Below the pieces are notes generated by a model, which did no database searches, had not been told where the DNA came from, and worked only from the letters and a program-made list of their open reading frames with translations. From the NCBI GenBank assembly GCA_903923925.1, contig CAIXZF010000063.1:1-64000 (forward strand): a stretch of 64,000 nt of DNA, read 5' to 3'. Of the stretch, positions 57,957 through 64,000 are shown one piece after another (position 1 is the stretch's first letter; each line of letters starts with the position of its first letter). The translations under genes and the position numbers were made by a program. This stretch comes from an uncultured Bacteroidales bacterium. GTDB lineage: Bacteria; Bacteroidota; Bacteroidia; Bacteroidales; CAIXZF01.

Positions 57957-59654
57957 TCAGATTTTGTTGATTTTAGTTGTATAAATTTGAGATTTTGAGT
58001 GAAGTCTGATGATATAGATTCCCTTTCTAAAACTTGAAGAAATTTCTACTCTCACTTTACTTCCTCCGGGTGAAGCAGGAATCCCGTCTTTTACATATAC
58101 TAATTTCCCAGCAATATCATAAACTTCAATCTTAACATTTTGACTATCAGTAACATTGAAGCCTACCTGAAATTCATCCCTGAAAGGATTCGGAAATACA
58201 ACAGGATGCATACCTAAATCGATATTGGGGAAATTTTTGACTGATAAAATCATCAAGGCAAGCGAAAAGTCCGGTATGCCATAACCAAGCAGTGAATCTG
58301 GAGTATAATATTGGCTTGCACTTTGTTTAATCGCCTGAATAATTTCCAGATTGCTTAATCCCGGACTGGCCTGCCACAAGCATGCCGACATTCCAGCTAA
58401 AACCGGACTCGAAAAGGATGTTCCATTGCCAGGAAATACATTCCCATTGGAACTTGCAACATAAGTTCCCTCACCCTGAGCTGCAACATCAGGCTTAACC
58501 CTGCCATCTGCAGAAGGACCTGTGGAACTGAAGTATGCATAGGATCCCATATTATCAACTGCTCCAATAGCAAGAATACTATCCGCATCTGCCGGAGCTC
58601 CGATGTATTGCCAGGATGAACCACCCGAGTTTCCTGCACTATTCACAACCAGGATCCCTTTTGATGAGGCTGTTGCCGCCCCCCGGGTCACAACTGTTGT
58701 CATCCCATCCATCTGTGAATACGTATGATTCAATGAAATATCATTAAATTCAGTGTATCCAAGCGATGAATTAATAACGTCAACTCCAGCACTATCTGCA
58801 AATTCAGCAGCACTAACCCAATTGTATTCTTCCACAGGAAATTCAGTAGTCTCATCCTCTGAGCGCAATAACCAATATTTTGCCTTAGGAGCTGTTCCTA
58901 CCAACTGCCCTGGAAGATTCCCTCCCATAGTGGATAAAACCATCATACCATGAGTGCTTTTTTCAAAAACATTTCCACCTGGCTCTGCAAAATCATGATT
59001 CCCAATAATTTGATTATTAGCATACAAACTATCAAAGGCAGCAATTGTGTTTACATGGAAGAATCCTGCATCAATAACTGCTATTATCATACCTTCTCCT
59101 TTATATCCATAATCATGCAACTGCTCTCCATTCATCATGTGAATCTGGTTGTATGCAGCTCCATAATCCAAAACACTTATCGATTTGGGCTTATGTAAAA
59201 TTGGTTTGACTGTTGTATTCGAAAAATTATTCAGCTTATCAAATAGCACCCATTTACTCCCCCGTTCATCCGACGAAGTTTTATCCTTGGCTAATGGAGC
59301 TGTATATTTTGTTATTGCAACGTATGGTAGCTGATTAATTGCAGATAATTGAGATAAATTAGTAATTGCTACCATCACTCCATTCATCCATTTTGATTTG
59401 TTGAGCAGTATTGCTCCAGTGGCAAAAACACCGTTAACGTAAACCTGATTTACTGGCAAATCATTGATTAATACAGGAATTCCCTGAACCGTTCGCCTTG
59501 TTATTGCTCGTGAAGACAAAAATGCCGCAGGATTGGAAATTGAATAGGTCGAATTATTTTTATCAGAAAATTGAACCCAATACCTTCCAGTCTGGCTGAA
59601 AACAGGGATGCTGATTATCATGACAATCAATAAAATAAGTAATCGGATCTTCAT
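57957..59654 (-). CDS. S8 (subtilisin-like) serine protease with T9SS sorting tail
   Basis: 565 aa; signal peptide, GMIIAVIDAGFF, STHGMMVLSTMGG, GTSFSSPVLAGMSACLWQ, VVFPNPFRDEFQVGF...GIYIIRLHSKSQIYTTKINKI. Confidence 0.92.
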   Translation of the reverse strand: MKIRLLILLIVMIISIPVFSQTGRYWVQFSDKNNSTYSISNPAAFLSSRAITRRTVQGIPVLINDLPVNQVYVNGVFATGAILLNKSKWMNGVMVAITNLSQLSAINQLPYVAITKYTAPLAKDKTSSDERGSKWVLFDKLNNFSNTTVKPILHKPKSISVLDYGAAYNQIHMMNGEQLHDYGYKGEGMIIAVIDAGFFHVNTIAAFDSLYANNQIIGNHDFAEPGGNVFEKSTHGMMVLSTMGGNLPGQLVGTAPKAKYWLLRSEDETTEFPVEEYNWVSAAEFADSAGVDVINSSLGYTEFNDISLNHTYSQMDGMTTVVTRGAATASSKGILVVNSAGNSGGSSWQYIGAPADADSILAIGAVDNMGSYAYFSSTGPSADGRVKPDVAAQGEGTYVASSNGNVFPGNGTSFSSPVLAGMSACLWQASPGLSNLEIIQAIKQSASQYYTPDSLLGYGIPDFSLALMILSVKNFPNIDLGMHPVVFPNPFRDEFQVGFNVTDSQNVKIEVYDIAGKLVYVKDGIPASPGGSKVRVEISSSFRKGIYIIRLHSKSQIYTTKINKI

Positions 59655-59711
59655 TATTATTTTTTTGAATTTGTTTGTAATTGAACGTCTACTTCTAAAT
59701 TCTGTTAATTA

Positions 59712-60380
59712 TTAGTCACTCCAATCTATAATTTCAGCATTGTAAGTATAACCGGTTTTGGAAGCAAGTAAATTCGAAAGATGTTCTTTATGAATATAAA
59801 CACTCCCTATTCCAACAGCATATACCTCCTCACTAAAATCCTTTGAAATCAATGTTGAGAAATCCTGCTGATTAACTTTTAGGAGTGAATCAAAAACAAA
59901 ATTACCAATTATTCCACCTTGATTTATCCATTTATAAGTAAATACCTGCTCTGGTTCACCATTATAATAATTTCCATTCCATTTTAACCCATTTTTAATG
60001 GGGAACTCCAGTTTTACATAACGAATATTGTCTTCTACTTTTTCAGCAGTAATGCTACTTAATGAAACATTCCAAACTACAGGCGGAATATTCCATGCTG
60101 GGTTCTCTGCAGAGGTGCTGTACCTTTTGACTATTCCATTTGTAACGCCCTGACCATCAGTATAAATACTATCAATTACCTCTTTCATTAACCATGATGA
60201 ACTATCTGTGCCAAATGGAGAATAAAATACAGAATCAACCTTATACAGTATCCAGCTTCCTTGCTTTAGCGGAAAATAATCATAACCAATAAATATATTA
60301 CTTACTTCACTAGACTTATGGCAGGAAGTAATACTTGCAGCCAGAAATAGTAGAATTAATATGTATTTAAATCTTTTCAT
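59712..60380 (-). CDS. Hypothetical lipoprotein
   Basis: 222 aa; lipobox-like ILLFLAASITSCHKSS; YFPLKQGSWILYKVDSVFY. Confidence 0.65.
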   Translation of the reverse strand: MKRFKYILILLFLAASITSCHKSSEVSNIFIGYDYFPLKQGSWILYKVDSVFYSPFGTDSSSWLMKEVIDSIYTDGQGVTNGIVKRYSTSAENPAWNIPPVVWNVSLSSITAEKVEDNIRYVKLEFPIKNGLKWNGNYYNGEPEQVFTYKWINQGGIIGNFVFDSLLKVNQQDFSTLISKDFSEEVYAVGIGSVYIHKEHLSNLLASKTGYTYNAEIIDWSD

Positions 60381-61231
60381 TATAGACTATTCTTCATTTG
60401 CCTTCTCAAACTAAGCCCTACCGCAAGATACCTTAATAACTTCGACAGTAAAAACACTAATACAAAAACACAAATAATTGAAGGGCCGGACGGAATATTA
60501 AACCTGTAAGAAACCAGTAAACCAACAACAGAACCCAATAATGCAAAAATGACAGATAATACCAACATTCCTTTAAATTCCTTAGTGAAAATATTCGCAG
60601 TCACCTGTGGAATAGTCAGAAAGGATATCAATAAAATTACACCTACTATTCGAATATTTAGCACTATTGCAAATGAAATCAGCGATAACATAAGATAGTT
60701 AATAAAATCGACAGGTAACCTGCGAGTTCTTGCATATTCATCATCAAATGCTACATAAAGTATTGTTCTGTAGAAGAATACAAAAATAAAAATTACAACA
60801 ATTGCCAAAACCAGCATGGCTATAAGATCATAACTGGCAACTGTAAGGATACTTCCAAACAAGTACGTCATTAAATTGGGCGAGTATCCGGGGGTAGCTG
60901 CAATAAAAATTATCCCCAATGCCATTCCAATTGTCCAGATCATTCCTATTGCAGAATCTTCACGCAGGTCGGAGCGTTTTGATAAAAATTCAATACCAAA
61001 AGCCGATAACAGGCTGAATATTAAAGCACCAATAATCGGGTTAAACCCCATGAAATATGCAAGGCCAATACCACCAAAGCTCGAGTGGGTTATTCCTCCA
61101 CTAATAAATACCAGCCTTCTGCTAACAATATAGGTACCTATTATTCCACATACAATACTTGATAAAAATGCGGCCAGCAAAGCATTACGAAAAAAATCGT
61201 ATTGCAGTAAACCCAATACATCATTCTCCAT
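60380..61231 (-). CDS. Metal (Zn/Mn-type) ABC transporter permease
   Basis: 283 aa; IVCGIIGTYIVSRRLVFISGGITHSSFGGIGLAYFMG, multiple TM helices, operon with ATPase and SBP. Confidence 0.92.
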   Translation of the reverse strand: MENDVLGLLQYDFFRNALLAAFLSSIVCGIIGTYIVSRRLVFISGGITHSSFGGIGLAYFMGFNPIIGALIFSLLSAFGIEFLSKRSDLREDSAIGMIWTIGMALGIIFIAATPGYSPNLMTYLFGSILTVASYDLIAMLVLAIVVIFIFVFFYRTILYVAFDDEYARTRRLPVDFINYLMLSLISFAIVLNIRIVGVILLISFLTIPQVTANIFTKEFKGMLVLSVIFALLGSVVGLLVSYRFNIPSGPSIICVFVLVFLLSKLLRYLAVGLSLRRQMKNSL

Positions 61232-61991
61232 GATTCACGTGTTCATGTTCTTTTAAAACCCTGTGAGGAAGATCGCCATGGGCAATCAGATCGATAGGGC
61301 AATTATAGGATTCTAAAACTTTTTCTGTAATTGCATTCGAATGATGATAATGCAGTCCCCGGTTTACACAGGCAATAGTTTTAACATACGATGAAATTGT
61401 TCCCAAATCGTGCGACACCATTATAATAGCCATTTCTTTATTAAGCTCTTTAAGTAATTCATAAAGATCCCGCTCAAAATTATTATCAACAAATGTGTCT
61501 GGTTCATCCAGTACCAATAATTCTGGCAATGAAATAATTGCCCTGGCCAGTAAAACTCTTTGCATTTGACCTCCTGATAAATCCCCCACTATTTTCTCAC
61601 AAAGATGCTCTCCTCCCACTCTCTCTAATAACGATCTGGCTTTAAGTTTTGCTTCTTTTGTGGTAATTTGGTTTTCACCTGTTTGTGGTATTATCCCTGA
61701 AATTACAACGTCAAGTACTGAAATAGGAAATTTCTTGTCAATTTTCGTAATCTGAGGAAGATATCCAAAAACATTCCCGTTTTTCCTCTTACTGCTTTTT
61801 GAAATCGTGATAGTCCCACTGTATGGTTTAATGAGACCCATCATAACTTTGAGCAAAGTAGTCTTCCCTCCTCCATTAGGACCAATAACCCCAATAAAAT
61901 CATTATCGTTTACGGTCAGATTTACATCCTTCAACACCAGATCGTCTCCATATCCAGCTGACAATGAAAATATTTCAATTATTTTACTCAT
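61221..61991 (-). CDS. Metal ABC transporter ATP-binding protein
   Basis: 256 aa; GVIGPNGGGKTTLLKVMMGL, LSGGQMQRVLLARAI, LLVLDEPDTFVD. Confidence 0.94.
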   Translation of the reverse strand: MSKIIEIFSLSAGYGDDLVLKDVNLTVNDNDFIGVIGPNGGGKTTLLKVMMGLIKPYSGTITISKSSKRKNGNVFGYLPQITKIDKKFPISVLDVVISGIIPQTGENQITTKEAKLKARSLLERVGGEHLCEKIVGDLSGGQMQRVLLARAIISLPELLVLDEPDTFVDNNFERDLYELLKELNKEMAIIMVSHDLGTISSYVKTIACVNRGLHYHHSNAITEKVLESYNCPIDLIAHGDLPHRVLKEHEHVNHGE

Positions 61992-62853
61992 TAAGTGATG
62001 TTGTAATTTTATCTGTCATTCTGTACATGTTCCCTAACCAATCTGCATCTAAAGGATCTATAGTAACAACTTTCCCTTTAATTTCATTGGCAATTGCTTC
62101 TGTATTATGAACATCAAACTGAGCCTGAAGAAAAATTGTTTTAATTTCTTCTTTTCTGATCAGGTCAATCAAAGACCTTATATGTGAAGCTGAAGGACTC
62201 TTTCCTTCCGCTTCCAGGGCAATTTGATTTAAATGATAATCCCTGGCATAATATCCCAATGAAGGATGATACATTACAAAAGTACTTCTTTTTGCACCTT
62301 TTAGCTTATTTTTAATGTAAACATCAAGGCTGTCAATTTCAGTAATTAGTTTTGAATAATTAGTCTCAAATTCTGCTTTGTGTTCTGGAAATTTGTTTGA
62401 TAATTCTTGCAATATATTGTTTATCATTACTTTAGAAGTTGAGATCCCTGACCAAATATGAGGATCAACGCCTCCACAATGTGAAGCATGTCCTTCTTCC
62501 TGAACCTCTTTAATAATATCTGCACCTTTCGATAAATCTACAACAGTCAGGTCTTTATTCATATCTTTCAGCTTAACCGAAAGGAGATTCTCAATTTCGT
62601 AATATCCTGTTTTAAAGAATAGTACGGAATTACTCACACGAATCATCTCCTGAGGACTTGGCTCATATGTTTCAGGTCCAGAACCTGGTGGCACCAGAAC
62701 ATTTACATCGAAGAAATCAGCTCCTATTCTTTCAACAAAAAACTTTAGCGGCAGTATACTCACCGTAACTAAAGATTTGTTGCTTTTTACGGCTCGCTGC
62801 TGGCAACCAAACAATAAAAACAGCAGCATAAAAACTATGGAAACTCGCTTCAT
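61984..62853 (-). CDS. Zinc/metal ABC transporter substrate-binding lipoprotein
   Basis: 289 aa; lipobox LLFGCQQ, VPPGSGPETYEPSPQEMIRV, DPHIWSGIS, MYHPSLGYYARDY. Confidence 0.92.
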   Translation of the reverse strand: MKRVSIVFMLLFLLFGCQQRAVKSNKSLVTVSILPLKFFVERIGADFFDVNVLVPPGSGPETYEPSPQEMIRVSNSVLFFKTGYYEIENLLSVKLKDMNKDLTVVDLSKGADIIKEVQEEGHASHCGGVDPHIWSGISTSKVMINNILQELSNKFPEHKAEFETNYSKLITEIDSLDVYIKNKLKGAKRSTFVMYHPSLGYYARDYHLNQIALEAEGKSPSASHIRSLIDLIRKEEIKTIFLQAQFDVHNTEAIANEIKGKVVTIDPLDADWLGNMYRMTDKITTSLNE

Positions 62854-62934
62854 TAAACCTGATTATTTAGGTCAAATTTAAACCAAAATACAATAGGAAT
62901 AGCACTCTCGCGATTTTACTTACCTTTGCAGCAT

Positions 62935-64000
62935 ATGCATGAATTGAAACTTACAATCGTAATTGTAAACTATAACGTTAGGCACTTTCTTGAACAATGT
63001 CTTCATTCTGTAATGCATGCCTGCGAAGGAATCACTTCGGAAGTTTTTGTTGTAGATAATAATTCTGTTGATGGATCTGTAGAGATGATCCGGGAGAAAT
63101 TTTCATCAGTTATTCTTATTGAAAATAAGGAGAACCTTGGCTTTTCGAAGGCAAACAACCAGGCAATGAGAATTGCAAAAGGAGAATATATCCTTTTACT
63201 TAATCCTGATACGCTTGTAGAAAGCGATACACTCTCTAAAACTGTAGCTTTTATGGAAAACCATCCTGAAGCAGGAGCTTTGGGGGTTAAAATGATCGAT
63301 GGAAAAGGACAGTTCCTACCTGAATCAAAACGAGGTTTGCCAAAACCTGATGTTGCATTTTACAAAATCGTTGGACTGTCGAAAATATTTCCGAAATCAA
63401 AGATTTTTGGAAGGTATCATTTGGGATTTCTTGATAAAGACAAAGTCCATGAAGTAGATATTCTATCCGGTGCCTTTATGCTGATACGCAAGGAAGCCCT
63501 GGAAAAGTCAGGATTGCTTGATGAAACCTTTTTTATGTATGGAGAAGATATTGATCTCTCCTACCGCATCATTAAAGCGGGATACAAAAATTATTATTAC
63601 CCTTTAACACGAATTATTCATTATAAAGGCGAAAGCACTAAAAAAAGCAGCGTAAATTATGTATTCACTTTTTACAATGCAATGATCATTTTTGCCGGGA
63701 AACACTTCTCAAGTAAAAATGCAAAAATTATCTCCATTTTAATTCATATTGCAATATACCTGAGAGCATTCGCCGCTATTGCTTCCCGATTTCTGAATGC
63801 TATTTTTCTCCCATTGCTGGATACAGCTGTTATTTTTACCGGAATTTATAGCATTGAAGGTTTTTGGGAAACCTATATCTTCCCCGGTGGTGGCCATTAT
63901 CCACCGGAATTTACCTTTATTTCAATACCGGCATATATTGTCTTCTGGCTGTTTAGCATTTATCTTGCTGGAGGATATGATAAACCAATCAATATCCTCA
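62935..64000 (+). CDS. Family 2 glycosyltransferase, truncated by window end
   Basis: MHELKLTIVIVNYNVRHFLEQCLHSV...FVVDNNSVDGSVEMI...NLGFSKANNQAM...LLLNPDT...FFMYGEDIDLSYRI; open to base 64000. Confidence 0.9.
   Translation, partial: MHELKLTIVIVNYNVRHFLEQCLHSVMHACEGITSEVFVVDNNSVDGSVEMIREKFSSVILIENKENLGFSKANNQAMRIAKGEYILLLNPDTLVESDTLSKTVAFMENHPEAGALGVKMIDGKGQFLPESKRGLPKPDVAFYKIVGLSKIFPKSKIFGRYHLGFLDKDKVHEVDILSGAFMLIRKEALEKSGLLDETFFMYGEDIDLSYRIIKAGYKNYYYPLTRIIHYKGESTKKSSVNYVFTFYNAMIIFAGKHFSSKNAKIISILIHIAIYLRAFAAIASRFLNAIFLPLLDTAVIFTGIYSIEGFWETYIFPGGGHYPPEFTFISIPAYIVFWLFSIYLAGGYDKPINIL

Noticed and set aside
1-64000. tRNA/rRNA genes, CRISPR arrays, prophage or integrase genes
   Set aside because: Scanned intergenic gaps by eye and found no cloverleaf-like, rRNA-like or array-like sequences; small tRNAs could still be missed without a covariance-model search

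Overview
The gene content, AT-rich sequence, TTTG-N20-TAnnTTTG promoters and many T9SS-type C-termini indicate an anaerobic, fermentative Bacteroidota (Bacteroidales-like) chromosome. Most of the window is dense, ordinary coding sequence: TypA, EF-G, ClpB, ribosomal protein S1, MiaA, a CCA-adding-type enzyme, a ZnuABC-type importer, secreted proteases and a heparinase-like protein. The most coherent accessory system lies at about 16.0-30.9 kb. It is a divergently transcribed [FeFe]-hydrogenase locus with a NuoE/NuoF/HydA trimeric hydrogenase and two separate non-canonical (sensory-type) [FeFe]-hydrogenase modules. One sensory module is linked to a SpoIIE phosphatase and one is fused to a histidine kinase. 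The locus also has a 2Fe-2S ferredoxin, a DUF438/DUF2249/cupin trio, response regulators and rex. The divergent intergenic region carries a near-perfect Rex operator (cTGTTAATAAATTAACAa) just upstream of a consensus Bacteroidota promoter. HydG plus two tandem TM1266-like regulators are encoded at 36.6-38.6 kb. Other notable items are a 1608-aa tandem-fused UvrA-like protein lacking UvrB-binding inserts and with one Asn-substituted Walker A, a RibF-like protein with an eroded riboflavin-kinase domain next to rex, an IPMDH-like/HD-domain/LeuC-LeuD-fusion operon, and an inverted-repeat intergenic element. There are also several decayed genes: a toxin-antitoxin pair, an alpha/beta hydrolase with an internal deletion, and a 5'-truncated T9SS protein. 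I saw no CRISPR array, rRNA, recognisable tRNA, transposase or prophage. All calls are by eye from translations; no database search was run.
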